Notes: a model not told the origin generated them from the sequence alone. Counted from the first letter of the stretch, positions 10,857 to 21,996 are shown. The stretch is DNA of 64,000 bases from Diphasiastrum complanatum (GCA_029204225.1 CM055092.1:75766345-75830344); one strand, 5' to 3'. Numbers and translations: made by a program.

Positions 10857-11110
10857 TCAAGATTCTCCCAACTGACGTTGGTTGAATGTAATGTTTGCCT
10901 TCATAATGTCAAATAAAGAATAGATTACCCCTCTATTGATATCCCCCTTTTCTTCATGAGGGTGACAGACCTTTACCCTACTATTGTTTACAATAAATGG
11001 CACCCTCGATGGATTCTGCCAAGAAATCAACACATTATTACCAAATACATCCAAAATCCGGTATGGTCCCTCCCAATGTTGATCCTTGGATTTAAGAGTA
11101 TTTGTTATTG
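10857..11110 (-). pseudogene. Gypsy integrase C-terminal fragment
   Basis: The minus frame reads LDVFGNNVLISWQNPSR then VPFIVNNSRVKV. This resembles the C-terminal 'GPY...V...VNG.RLK' region of gypsy integrases, with a WEGPYRI-like lead encoded near 11075. It is a tail only; no core domain is present upstream. Confidence 0.5.
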
Positions 11111-11199
11111 GATTATTCTCCTTCTTACCAATCGATAATCGGTTTTAATCTTCATCGATTGTTTTATCCGTTTCTGCGATTTTTCACGAGTTCTTTTGC

Positions 11200-11500
11200 A
11201 GTCTACAGTTTTACAAGTGTTTTTACACAATCTGCAGAATTACATGGAGTCCACAGTGTCGCATTTCATTTGCTCTCACTTCGGCTTTCTCGCCTGTCAA
11301 GAAATACACGAAGTTTTACCTTAGTGTCGCTTTTCTCTCTCACTTCAGTTTTTCACTTTTTGCAAAACTGTCGCTTGTCAGGAATCTCGTGTAAAAATGT
11401 AGTGTCGCTTTTTGCATTTTTCGCTTGTTAGGATTTGTGAGCAAATATGCAAAGTTGCATTTTTCACTTGACAAAATGTCGCACTTTTTGCTTTCTCCAA
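11200..11500. repeat. Irregular array with TGTCGC(A/T)TTT core
   Basis: The motif (A/T)GTCGC followed by a T-rich stretch recurs near 11258, 11326, 11369, 11402 and 11478, with spacings of about 35-75 bp and poor conservation between. Similar arrays lie at 26560-26990 and, less clearly, 31500-31690. This one ends about 50 bp from the LTR break at 11550/11551. Confidence 0.55.
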
Positions 11501-11550
11501 AGAGCCTTAAATATTAAGAAAATGACTCTGGCAAAGTGTAGGGCAGCCCT

Positions 11551-11857
11551 ATAGTAGAGAGGAGGACCCTGGCCTCTGAATCCTATTGGTCCAGTCTTGC
11601 CTCTCTTTTTATTCAAATTTAAAAAAGTGTGGAAACCATCAAGATTGGAGGGAAACCTAACTTTATTCACTAACTTGACATTTAGGCCCTGCGACATTAA
11701 TACTCCCACAAAATACCCCTAAAGACCTTTTATTAACATTCTAATTAATCAAATAACTATGTGATCACTGTTTTGGACTTACACACACAGGGTGCCAAAT
11801 CCCTCTCACTTATTAACTAGGGTTAGGGTTGCCTTGGGATCCGCAAACCCTCCAACA
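11551..11857 (-). mobile_element. Family A gypsy LTR, U3 half (minus), broken at its TATA box
   Basis: The reverse complement starts TGTTGGAGGG at 11857 and matches the LTR at 21231 closely for about 307 bp, up to the CTACTATA block where the full LTR continues as the TATA box. Identity then stops abruptly. The flank at 11858 is copia C, the same target position as at 21997. This is read as the other LTR of gypsy A1, displaced by inversion. Confidence 0.8.
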
Positions 11858-12914
11858 TGAATGGATGTTATCTTGCTGTAAAATCAAGTAATGGATTTAG
11901 AGAACAAAGTTTGTTCAATTACTTTGATGATCAAGTTGAAGATCAAGAGGTTGATCTCAAAGCGCTTCAACTAGTCAAAGGGGAAGGTGGCAATTTGGAG
12001 CTAGTCAAGAGCATCAAAGGAGAGGTAATTGGCAAAGATGTTATGGATCTGTTTTTGCAACATATTGAAGACTCAAATAAGGTCAAAGGAGCAACAAGGA
12101 AGTGTTTTTCAAGTTTAATTTACTTGTTCTATCGCATGTTTGAGCATTTTCAAGTGGATGTGTGCAAATTGTCAAGATATGGTAAAACTAGCTACATTGG
12201 TGAGCATTGTTTTGATGTTGGATTTGCATTAGCATTCTTGGCTGGTTTTACTGATGGAAATGAAGCTATTGGAGGCTCATTATGTCACTCATTCATGGTC
12301 AAGTCATCAAGGCTTGATGGCATCTTATGGCAAGATGAAGATGGAGGCTCATTCATGGAGTATCATGGTGGATACATGGCAACAAAGGACAAAGAAGGAG
12401 GAGACATGCAAGCAAAAGTTGATCACTCCATTTATTGTTTGTTTGCTGTATTTTTCCAGAGAGTTCAGAGTTGGAAGCACGGTGGAATCATCTCATTTAC
12501 ATTCTGTTTGATTCTTCATGTTTTAGTCACATTTTTACATGTAAAATTGATGTAAGAAATAGTGAAGCATCCCAAGTGGACACTATTCTCTATATCAATT
12601 ATAGTTGTTTCTATTTTGAGCATTACATGATCATTGAAAGGAGATATATTCTAAGGAAGAAGGTCATTCTTATGATGGATCAAAGTTCTATGGTCAAAAA
12701 CTATGCTAGGAGCAAGCATATTGAGATACAATACCATTTTGTGAGGGAACGAGTCATTGCAAAGGAGGTGGAGCTTCAACATGTGTCTCCAAGGGAATGT
12801 GTAGCTGATATCTTCACCAAAGCACTGGAAAAAGACTTGTTCATAAAGCACAGGACTTCACTTGGAGTATTATCAAAGTCTATGCTAAAACTAGTTGAAA
12901 GATTGGGAGTCTGA
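11858..12914 (+). pseudogene. Copia family C, right part: replacement segment and RNase H end
   Basis: A 232-codon open frame (11857-12555) lies where copia reverse transcriptase should be, but shows no RT motif. It holds VDVCKLSRYGKTS and a YIGEHCFDVGFALAFLA block that recurs in the other family C copy at 54437-54715. Downstream, in another frame, is the copia RNase H end: ARSKHIEIQYHFVRERV and ECVADIFTKALEKDLF. So RT is missing and replaced. The origin of the segment is not recognised. The left half of this same element is at 21997-23755. Confidence 0.7.
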
Positions 12915-12962
12915 AAGATTCAACTAGTTTCATCACATTTTGCAATATTTTTATATTTGGCA

Positions 12963-13561
12963 TGTTGAGGCCAAAACTTGTTTTAGACTTGGAGGTTGAC
13001 TTTTCAAAGTTCATTAGTCTAAATTTCATTTGAATAAACACATTTTGAAAGTGTGGGAAAGTTAGAAGACGAGTTTGAGTAGATTCAATTTGAATAGTTG
13101 GGTACATTGAATCTAGACCCAAAATTAGTAGGGTTAGCATTTTGGTGGGAAAGCTAAGTGGCCAAATAGGGTTTGGACCTGCTATAAAAGGATGTAACTC
13201 ATGGAGAGAGCAATCTTCTCTCTCTTCTCTATCTCATTTCATGCTTATACATGGTTCTCTTGGATTCTACTATCCATTGGTGCACTATCCTTTTGATTGC
13301 TTGCAATTCTCTGTGTAGAATGATCTATATTTGCTATTTTTTGGATCCATACATGTGAAATACAGTAGATTGCTGGTTTTGTATGGACAACAATAGTACA
13401 TAATCATTTCATTAAATTTTGATCAAGTTCTATTGGTGTTTGCATCTCAATTTGTGTGTAGATGCTGATTTTTCTACATTGGTGAGATTGGTACTGTATT
13501 TCTCTTTCTAACCAAAGATCATTCAAGTAGATTGGATCTTAAGGATCTGAAATCTTTCACA
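12963..13561 (+). mobile_element. Copia family C 3' LTR
   Basis: The LTR begins TGTTGAGGCC about 50 bp after the RNase H stop and ends TTTCACA, giving 599 bp with TG...CA ends. A TATA box, GCTATAAAAGGATG, lies near 13178, followed by a (CT)-rich leader. A diverged relative lies at about 37262-37860. The partner 5' LTR is not in the window, since the gag side is cut at 23755. Confidence 0.65.
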
Positions 13562-13864
13562 CTAATGAGCACAAAACATTAGAGGATAGAAAACACACAC
13601 TCTATGCTATCTCTGAGTAACTGTTTTAGCTTCAGCTATGTGTCCAATCTGTATATTTGATATATTGAGGATAATAAGCGCGAAAGCTTTACCATCCTTC
13701 GATTTCCACTTTGAGTCGTTGTCTTCAGGTTTTACTTTTGTACCTATGACAACATCCCATAATTCGATGTCAATTAACAAGGTCTTCATCTTAAATTTCC
13801 ACAAATGATAATTGGATCCACTCAGCTTGTATGCGATAAGACCAGCTTTACTTTGAGAATCCAT
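13562..13864 (-). pseudogene. Copia family D gag, start only
   Basis: The minus frame 13864-13607 encodes a copia gag N-terminus: LSGSNYHLWKFKMKTLL, then KDGKAFALIILNIS. Family members are about 200 aa or longer here; this one stops after 85 codons. It runs straight into 57 bp (13562-13618) identical in outline to part of the LTR at 14271-14330. The element has thus lost everything between gag and its 3' LTR. Confidence 0.7.
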
Positions 13865-13975
13865 CTGGAACTTAGTCTGTCGATTGTATCGATGACGCTA
13901 AGATGTAGTAATCTCAACAATAGGAAACCAATTCTGTGATACATGAAGAAAGAAGATAAAGAGATAGTGAAATTA

Positions 13976-13986
13976 CTCTTATACCA
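13976..13986 (-). promoter_or_regulatory. Primer binding site of copia D
   Basis: On the minus strand the sequence reads TGGTATAAGAG, close to the tRNA-Met complement TGGTATCAGAG. It directly follows an LTR ending in TTTTTGACA and precedes the gag start by about 110 bp. Confidence 0.6.
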
Positions 13987-14605
13987 TGTCAAAAATAGGT
14001 TAGATAATCATAGCAAAAAATTTCCACTTCCAATGCATGATTACGCCTATCAAAAATTGAACAAAGCAGTAGTGATGGGAATAATGTTCAATCTTTAGCA
14101 ACTAACTTTGAAATCACTAGATACTAAGTGATTACATAGCCAAACATGGAGTATTGAATTCTTGGACAATTTTATCAGTTACAAAGAAAATACAAAGATG
14201 CATGCATTTTGACATATACTGAACGCAATAAAAGATAGTATTGATTCAGAAAAACAAAATCATGTGCTAATGAGCGCAAAACATTAGCGGATAGAAACCA
14301 CACACTCTAAGCTATCTCTGAGTAACTGAGGATAAGTCTGATAATAAGTAGCTATGCTGATAAGCGATAGCACAATAGCAACTCTAAAATATAACTCTAA
14401 AGACTGAGCTAGAATGCTCAAGAGAGTTCAAGCTCCAAAGCTTGATAGAGAGCTAACTTGCAATACTTGTTGATATTAAACTGCTTAGATTAAAACTGTA
14501 TGAATATGATCATCTATTTATACTAAGAAATCAGGTCATCAAATGTGATTGCAGTGCGGCTGATATCCGCTAGCATCCATTTGGTTCCTTGTCATTGATT
14601 GTTGA
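13987..14605 (-). mobile_element. Copia family D 5' LTR
   Basis: The LTR lies on the minus strand, ending TTTTTGACA next to the primer site. A TATA-like GTATAAATAGATG sits near 14510-14525 (minus). The outer end is uncertain, about 14600, because the partner LTR at 13562 keeps only 57 bp. The outer flank is gypsy A1 sequence. Confidence 0.6.
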
Positions 14606-15516
14606 TAAGCAGTGAAATTGGTCGTAAATGTTCAGTCTGCACAAATGAACCAAACTGTCACTTCTGCAAAAATTGAGCTAAATAGCCACAGACAACATTG
14701 TCACAAACAAGGCGACAGTATTGGGATTTTGCGAAAAACATGCCTTAAAAAGTGGATAACAATTCATCACCAACGGATCACACTTGTGATCGACCAGAAA
14801 AAAAATTGGGAGTTCACTATGATTCTCAAACAAATAATGTCAATTGGAATGAAGCTCTTGCAACAATTGATTGTACAGGATATATGTGTCAACAAGATAT
14901 TCAATTAGAGATGAGCGAGATTTCCTTGTTAGATCGAACTTTGGATAGGCCAATCACGTTTCCACTAAATGTGCTGAATGTAGCCTAGATATCAACGGAA
15001 CCTATACCAGATCCAATTGAGGATGATCTCATACCAATGAGCCATGTCTTAACATATGATGGCAATGCAGAACTTACGGATGAACATATTCTACATCACA
15101 TGGATCCGACCAGATTTGGAGTGCGTGATGTTCCTGATGAACCAACAATCAAATCGCCCAAAGCAGTTATATTGAAGGGAGACAGGATGGCAGGTTCGAT
15201 GACGAAGAAACAAGCAAAACAACATTATAATACGGTCCTAAAATGGGAAAATCCCTCTCAAAAGATTGATTTAAAGGAAGTGCCACCTCTAGTGGATAAA
15301 GACAAAGGAAAAGTCAAGAATGATTCTTCAAGTCAGATCTCCAGCAAGACATCATCGTCTAGGAAGTCTTCACCTGAGAAGAAAGATTTATCATCTCGGA
15401 AGTCATCACCTCCACGATCAATTCCTGCTAAGAAGACTAAACGAAGATCCAAGACAAGTCCTTTCGAAAAAGAACAAACAAATGTAGTCCAACATGATAT
15501 GTCAGAGCATTTTTAA
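14606..15516 (+). pseudogene. Gypsy A1 pol upstream region (before reverse transcriptase)
   Basis: Frames 14752-14988 and 15037-15516 run up to the RT domain. The first has SPTDHTCDRPEKKLGVHYDS; the second has MDPTRFGVRDVPDEPTIKSP, which recurs at the start of copy A2 near 46255, and a Ser/Lys-rich basic stretch. The gag, the protease motif and the 5' LTR are missing; a copia D remnant stands in their place. Confidence 0.6.
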
Positions 15517-15534
15517 CGTTATACACTGGATGAT

Positions 15535-16468
15535 GTGGTTATCATGTTACCTAAAGCACAACGTGAACCTGAAGAACACATGTCAAAATTTAAAGAGGTT
15601 TATGATGGCCCAGATAGGACGCAGCCAATGAATCTTGCAGAACCAGGAGAACCAAAAAAGATTGTACAAGTGGGATCACAACTTACTCCTAAACAGTATC
15701 AAACACTCCGTTTGCTACTTATTAAGTATCAAGATTGTTTTGCATGGACTTATCAAGATTTGAAGGGTATTCCGACATCAGTCATTGAACATACCATACC
15801 TTTAGTACCTGATGCAGTACCAAAGGTTACAAAGTTCTATCGCTGTAATCCTAATGTGGCAGATCTGATAAAGAAAGAACTTTAGAGATTGCTTGATGCC
15901 GATTTCATTTATGAGATCGAGCATACCGAATGGATTTCACCGATTGTCATTGTTCCTAAGAAAAATGGGAAATTGCGAATCTGTGTAAATCTCAAAGCAT
16001 TGAATAAAGTGACACGGAAGGATCACTTTTCGTTACCTTTTACTGAAAGCATTTTGGATCGCCTTGCTAGAGCGGAAGCTTATAGTTTCTTGGATGGATT
16101 TAGTGGCTACAACCAGGTAAAGATTGCACCTGCCGATCGTCATAAAACTGCTTTTGCAATAGAATGGGGCACCTATGCTTACAAAGTAATGCCGTTTGAA
16201 CTCTATAATGCACCAAGTTCATTCCAAAGAGTAATTCAACTTGCCTTTAAAGATTGAGAAAGTCTTTGGAAGATGCCGCAAATATAAGATTTCTCTAAAT
16301 CCAGAAAAAAGCCAGATATGGGTTTCTCACAGAGTGGTGCTTGGACATGTGATATCAAGACATGGTATTGCCACCGATTACTCTAAGATCAAAGTTATTG
16401 TGAAATTGCCACCACCAGCAACAATTCGAGGAGTTTATGTGTTTATGGGTCATGTGAACTACTATTGA
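15535..16468 (+). pseudogene. Gypsy A1 reverse transcriptase, catalytic box deleted
   Basis: The frame includes VIVPKKNGKLRICVNLKALN and YSFLDGFSGYNQVKIAP, then YKVMPFELYNAPSSFQR: classic gypsy RT motifs. A TAG splits it at about 15883. At about 16250 the text jumps from QLAFKD into IEKVFGRCRKYKISLNPEKS. The segment that should carry Y(L/V/F)DD and the next helix is missing and the frame shifts, so the enzyme is dead. Downstream VLGHVISRHGIATD.. is the RT thumb. Confidence 0.85.
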
Positions 16469-16981
16469 GTTTTTATTATCTTCTTTGCGGATTTAGCATG
16501 ACCTATATACAAATTAACTATTGTTCCTATTTGGACAGTAGAGGCATTAGAAGCCTTTAAAAAGTTTAAAAAAGCATTATCTTCAGCACCAGTACTGCGT
16601 TCTCCAGATTGGACATTAGATTTTCATGTTCATACGGACGTCTCAAAATATGCCATTGGATCAGTTTTGACGCAGCCAGGTGACTATAAGAAGGATTATC
16701 CTATACAATTTGCAAGCAGACAGCTTACGGATCCAGAGAAGAATTATTCAACAACAGAACGTGAAGCGTTAGCCATGATTTTTTCTGTTCGGAAATTCCG
16801 TCACTATCTCATGGAAACACACTTTGCATTTTATACGGATCATCAACCGTTACTTTACTTGGTAAATAAGACGTGTAATACTGGACGTATTGCAAGATGG
16901 TTATTATTATTGACTGAATTTGACTTTCGAATTGTGGTCAGAAAGGGAAAGCAACATTATCTAGCCGATCACGTTTCATGA
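16469..16981 (+). pseudogene. Gypsy A1 RNase H
   Basis: After a stop near 16468, the frame resumes with a FFADLA..IYKL connection and then FHVHTDVSKYAIGSVLTQPG. It continues with FASRQLTDPEKNYSTTEREA and YTDHQPLLYLVNKTCNTGRI, the core of the gypsy RNase H that degrades RNA in the RNA-DNA hybrid. The catalytic D (TDVS), E (TERE) and D (TDHQ) are present. A TGA truncates the frame after ADHVS. Confidence 0.85.
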
Positions 16982-17008
16982 ATTGAATCTGCACCAGTCA
17001 ATACTAAA

Positions 17009-18331
17009 GTGGATGATGAACTGCCAGATGCTGCGTTGTTCTCTGTTGAAGTAGTACCTGAGTGGGCGACAGATATTGTTGAGTACCTGATGCTAGGACA
17101 ACTGAATGACTCTTTGACAAAAGTACAGAAAAGACAATTGATTCGTAAGGCTCAACCTTATCAATTAATTGCAAGACAATTGTATCGTCGTGGATCAGAT
17201 AATATTTTACGAAGATGTGTTTTACCGCATGAAGTACCAGATCTAATCATGTTTTCACATGATGGCATGGGTGGAGGACACTTCTCTACAGATATTACTG
17301 TTCGCAACTTTTGCAGTCTGGTTGTTGGTGGCCTACGTTTCATAAGGAATAGAAAATTTTATTCAGACATGTGATGTATGCCAACGAGCACGACGGCCTA
17401 CTCGACAGAATTATGAACTCTTACATCCGGTTTTATTGCAAGCATCGTTTGAAAAATGGGGACTAAATTATGTTATTCCTATTCATCCCGCTGCTCGAGG
17501 ATCTCAGGCTCCTTACATTATTGTCGCAACTGATTATATGACCAAGTGGGTTGAAGCCAAAGCTGTCAAAGTAGCTGATGCGAAATCTACAGCTAAGTTT
17601 CTATATGAAAATATTTTTGTCATATTTGGATGTTCGATCGAAATTGTCAATGATCGGGGTACACACTTTGTTAATCAAACAATAAAGTGTTTACTGGAAG
17701 AATTTTTTTGTTATACACAGATTTAGTACTCCCTATTATCCCAGAGGGAATGGCCAAGCTGAATCTTCCAATAGGATTCTCTGCACCATTATGACAAGGA
17801 CAGTTGAAGCGAGTCGGTCTGATTGGGAACATAAACTGTATGCAGCATTATGGGCATTCATAACCACTTACAAAAGAAGTACAAATCAAACACCTTTTCA
17901 ACTGGTTTATGGTCAAGATGTTGTTATGCCAATTGAATTTTTAAATCCCATCTTTATGCATAGCAGCAACGGAATGATTAAATGATGATCAGTCTTTACA
18001 ACTTCGCCACAATGCGTTGCACAAATTATGTGAAACCCGATTGATGGCCGTTCACACCTTAGCAGCAGAGAAAGCCCGCCGCAAGGCATGGCACGATCGG
18101 CGATTTCATAAGAAAGATCTGGAAGCAGGAGATCTTGCATTGATGTACAAAACCAAGCTGATCAAGGGTAAGTTGAAGTTTACTGGAGAAGGCCCATATA
18201 AAGTGAAGGAAATCCTCAACTATGGCATAGTAATTCTTGAGCACTTGGATGGGAAACGATTTGATACTCTGGTAAATGGCAGCCGATTATGCAAGTTTCG
18301 GCTGCCTGCTCCGCCAGTTCAGCAAGCCTGA
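17009..18331 (+). pseudogene. Gypsy A1 integrase, first catalytic Asp changed
   Basis: The zinc-binding HHCC region reads HDGMGGGHFSTDIT and, after a shift near 17310, ..CDVCQRARRPT. The core has WGLNYVIPIHPA where family copy A3 has LDYVGPIHP, so the first catalytic Asp is Asn here. NDRGTHFVN and GNGQAESSNRIL keep the second Asp and the Glu. The C-terminal part (18017-18331) has GPYKVKEILNYGIVILEHLDG and VNGSRLCKF, typical of the non-chromodomain Tat/Athila-like branch. At least three stops or shifts break the frame. Confidence 0.85.
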
Positions 18332-18503
18332 TCTCAATATATTTTTTCATTTTATTTGTTTTCAATTTTTTGTTTTCAGTATTTAATTTGCTGACTTTTT
18401 TTTAAAAAGGATAGCTAAAAAAAATAATAATAATAATAGGGAAAGACCGGTGAGAGATCCCTAGAAACCTTCGCCGAGATTTTTATAGCCTATTTTTACA
18501 ATA
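18332..18503. other. Spacer between integrase and accessory ORF of gypsy A1
   Basis: AT-rich spacer with an (AAT)n-like run near 18415-18437. The related copies have the same kind of A-rich spacer at 39900-40140 and 48280-48540, each followed by CTTCGCC phrases. It is therefore part of the family A structure. Confidence 0.55.
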
Positions 18504-20990
18504 TTGTACATGCCTACAAATTTTTGTTCAGAACTGATCAGCCCAACTGGTATTCAGTGTAATGGACCCACCAAATTCACCTATAAGTTGGCTGAATTCG
18601 ATTCATTCCTCACTTGTGCTAGCGAAGCTCTTGCAAATTTTTCTTGTGACCAAAGCCTTCCAAATTTCCTGCATTGCCCTTCTGATACATTCTCACGCGG
18701 TTATAATTCCTTTATGATCATCATGTCTTCTACCGATACTTCCCAGTCTCCATGCTATACTATCCATCGTGATGTCCCATCTGCAACGGACATCATGATT
18801 CTTCCTAGAACAAGCATGGTCACTTAGTGGATGACCCTTGTGGAGCGTCTACTTATTGCAATGGGTATTCATGAGAAAGCCTTTTCGGGATGCATCAATA
18901 TGGATTTCATCACTCTTGTCTTCAGTACATGGAAGGAAGAGAAATCCAAGTTTTACATCACCTTCCAAGGAGCCACACACAAGGTGCGCGTCACTGAGGC
19001 CGCACTTGCATCTATAGGAATCTCATCCGGTATGCATGCCTCACCCAATCACAAGCACGCCAAACAAGCCATCAAGCCATACATTGACCTCACCAACGAT
19101 CTGCATTGGACTAATGATGGTTACCTTTTGGAAGCCATCACTGAGCCTTCCATCCACACCGCTGCCCAATTGTTGAATCATTTCCTGATGGTTGGCAACC
19201 TTAGGAAAGACCGCATCACATCTCAAATCCTTCATAGGATAGTGGAGTCCCACATCAAGTTGGCCAAAGCCCCTCTTGAACCATATAACTAGTTCAAGAC
19301 TATTTTTGGTGAGCTCAAGCGAGCTATTAAGGCCAATACAAAGTAGCAGTTCATTGCTGGCTCTATTGTCCCTCTTAGCCGCTTCTCACTTAGAAAACAG
19401 AATCCATGGCTTCCACCTGGACTTTGTGCTTTCGGTTTACGAAGAAGCACCAGCCGAGTCATCTCACCAGGTCTCAAGTTCTCATAGTCGTCGTCGTCCA
19501 CTGCAGTGAGATCGAAATTTCTAACTCGCCTTCCACGTCACAACATCGTACTAGGCATACCTTGTCAGCTGCGCTTCCACCCCCTGCTGCTGTTCGCACT
19601 GAACTTCCCATTCCCCTCGCCTCTAGTGCTTCTCTCGCCTTTGCTCCCATACAAGGACAGTCTGTGACCATTGGGCCTACCATTCCCATCACAGCTGCCC
19701 AGGTCGCCTCACCCCCGCACACCAAAGCAACTTCACCCAACACATAGTTCTTCATGGATATGTTCGATGATTCTGACCCCGTTGGAGCCACCGAAATCTT
19801 TGAAATACCCCAGAGCCCAGCATCCTTTGAACCCCAATGCCCTGGAAGAGGATTCAGACATATCCATGAAGCTACTGCTAGTGTCAAAGATGCCAGTCAG
19901 CAACCACCCACACATGGTAGCCCAGCCACACTTCGGGTCGACACAGCTGTCAAGTCACCAAAGCAGTTCGACGTCACATACAACAATATTGGGGTCACAT
20001 GGGACCTTGAAGTTGGGACCTGCAACCAAAGAACACACAAATACCCGATCATCCGGTCACACTGACGGAGATTGCATATTTGTTCAAGAAAGTGAAAACA
20101 TACAAAGTGGCCCTTTAGGGATTCCAAGGCCGCTTTGATAGGTTCAAAGGAGTAGTTTCAACTGAGTTGGAAAGGCAAAAGAGACTATCAATGCCTATGA
20201 AAAAGCCGCCGCTCAAGTGTTGGAAGCTGGACCACAAATTCCCGTCCCGGTCATGCCGCAATTCTCCCCTTCGTGCCAAGAAGCTGTACAGATTGATATA
20301 GGAGTTGATTCGAGCATGGACCAGGGGGGAGCTCCAGATCTAGCAGATCAACTGCCAACTATATCGGTAGTACAAGCGGGTCCATCCTCATCAAGGACAA
20401 GCCATTTATTCAGAAGGCCCATCAGCGTCGAGGATCAGATCCAGACCTTCTTAAAGCAGCATCCACATGAGTCCTCGCGTGGTGGATGGGTTCTCAAATT
20501 TAAGACCTCCAAGATCGAGGACGACAAAGAATTGGACAAAATATCTGTACTGGGAGAGCAGCCGGCATGGAGAATCACGATTTTTGAGAAAACTCCGGAA
20601 TCAATTAGGAGTTACGTCGCCAGCCCTTGCCAATTGCGGATAGATCCTTGTTACGTGCCAATGTCGTGAAGACAAAAATGGAAAGATTTGGGATTGCCTA
20701 TGAATAAAATCACCATCCATACGCCCAATTGGCCAATCATCCTTCACTCTTACAGCTGGAATATGTCAGTGGATCTCCACTGGGCCTTACAGGCATATCA
20801 GAGAGAGTATGTCCACTCTCCGGATCCAACGGTGCGACAATCGGCAATGTTTGCAAAAGATCTAACTCTGTTGGCGTCAGTGGCAACCAAATGGGACGAT
20901 TGCCTTCCTACCCTGGCATTTGATCCAAATAAGCTGATGGCCTCAGAGCAAATCAAAGATCAGCTGCCGATTGCTTGACTGTATTTCCGT
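18504..20990 (+). pseudogene. Gypsy A1 accessory ORF region between integrase and 3' LTR
   Basis: Broken frames at 18504-18827, 18831-19292, 19406-20138, 20217-20669 and 20688-20978 follow one another on the plus strand. The first part holds FITLVFSTWKEEKSKFYITF and resembles the 'putative plant transposon protein' domain often met in gypsy elements. The middle is Pro/Ser/Thr-rich. The last part has a Ser/Arg stretch, then FRRPISVEDQIQTFLKQHPH and SPCQLRIDPCYVPMS. Copy A2 repeats the start (49060-49270) and end (49930-50740). The role is unknown; nucleic acid or particle binding is only a guess. Confidence 0.6.
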
Positions 20991-21230
20991 GCGGCTATGA
21001 TGGGAGGCTCTTGGGAATCCCGCTTCACCTCATGGACAACTTCCAAGTGGATTGCCGGAGCCCACCGTTGTTTCATGCCACATAATTTGGATTTCAAATA
21101 CTGCATGCCTTGACTTTATGGAGAAGGTGCAGTATCATTTAATTAAGATTTGGCAGGAATCCAGTTAAAGTCTCCACTAACTGCATATTGCAGGTGTCGT
21201 GGGACCGCCACTAATTTTGGTGGGGGATAT
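20991..21230 (+). other. 3' untranslated part and polypurine tract of gypsy A1
   Basis: Continues the accessory ORF homology (GGAGAAGGTGCAGTATCAT near 21120) and ends with the polypurine tract TGGTGGGGGATA at about 21218-21229, next to the LTR start. The same arrangement occurs before the LTR of copy A2, GTGAGGGATA at 50778. Confidence 0.7.
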
Positions 21231-21996
21231 TGTTGGAGGGTTTCCGGATCCCAAGGCAACTCTAACCCTAGTTAATAAGTGAAAGGGATTTGGCACCCTA
21301 TGTGTGGAAGTCCAACCCGATGATCACATAGTTATTTGATTGATTAAAATGTTAATAAAAGGACTTTAGGCCTATTTTGCGGGACTTTTAATGTCGCAGG
21401 GCCTAAATGTCAAGTTAGTGAATAAAGCTAGATTTCTCTCCAATTTTGATGGTTCTCACACTTTTTTAAATTTGAATAAAAAGAGAGGCAAGACTAGACC
21501 AATAGGATTCAGAGGCCAGGGTCCTCCTCTCTACTATAAAAAGGAACCAACTCGAGTTGCTCCTCATGTTCATTTCCTCATTTCAATAAAGCAAATTGGT
21601 TCTCTTTAGAAATGGATGGATGAATGTCCTTGCTCTTCATCTCTTCTCCTCCATTTCTCATGCTTTCTTTGGACTTTGCTAATTGTTGGATTTGATCATT
21701 ATTGGGATTTCTATTTCTTATGCTTTTTGTGAGAGAGAAAGGGAGAGAGAGAAGAGTAAGCTTCTATCATTCTTGTGGATTTAGGGTTTAGGGTTAATGG
21801 AAGTAGGGTTAGTGGATGTAGTGTTAATGCTTAGTGTTAATGGATGGTAGTGTTAGATCCTCCATTCATGTTGAAATCTGAACTATACTATCGCTCTCAT
21901 GGGAACGAACCTCCGCGTGACAACTAACTCCGTCTCTTTGATGCTAGATTGACTAGACCTTGGATTCAGGTTAGGCAAGGAAAGGAACCCACTACA
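21231..21996 (+). mobile_element. Family A gypsy 3' LTR, complete
   Basis: A 766-bp LTR from TGTTGGAGGG to CCCACTACA, preceded by a polypurine tract. A TATA box, CTACTATAAAAAGG, lies near 21531-21544, with a GA-rich stretch near 21735. Partial copies lie at 6495-6895 (-), 11551-11857 (-), 41210-41543 (+), 50789-51250 (+) and 54368-54472 (-). The next base begins copia C; the flank ATCCA is the reverse complement of TGGAT, against TGAAT at 11858. Confidence 0.9.

Noticed and set aside
12254-12511. Alternative plus frame in the copia C replacement segment
   Set aside because: The longer 232-codon frame is conserved in the second copy through the YIGEH..FDVG block; this one is not needed.
19474-20127. 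Minus-strand frames of 137 and 76 codons
   Set aside because: Shadows of the GC-richer accessory ORF region on the plus strand, which is supported by homology with copy A2.
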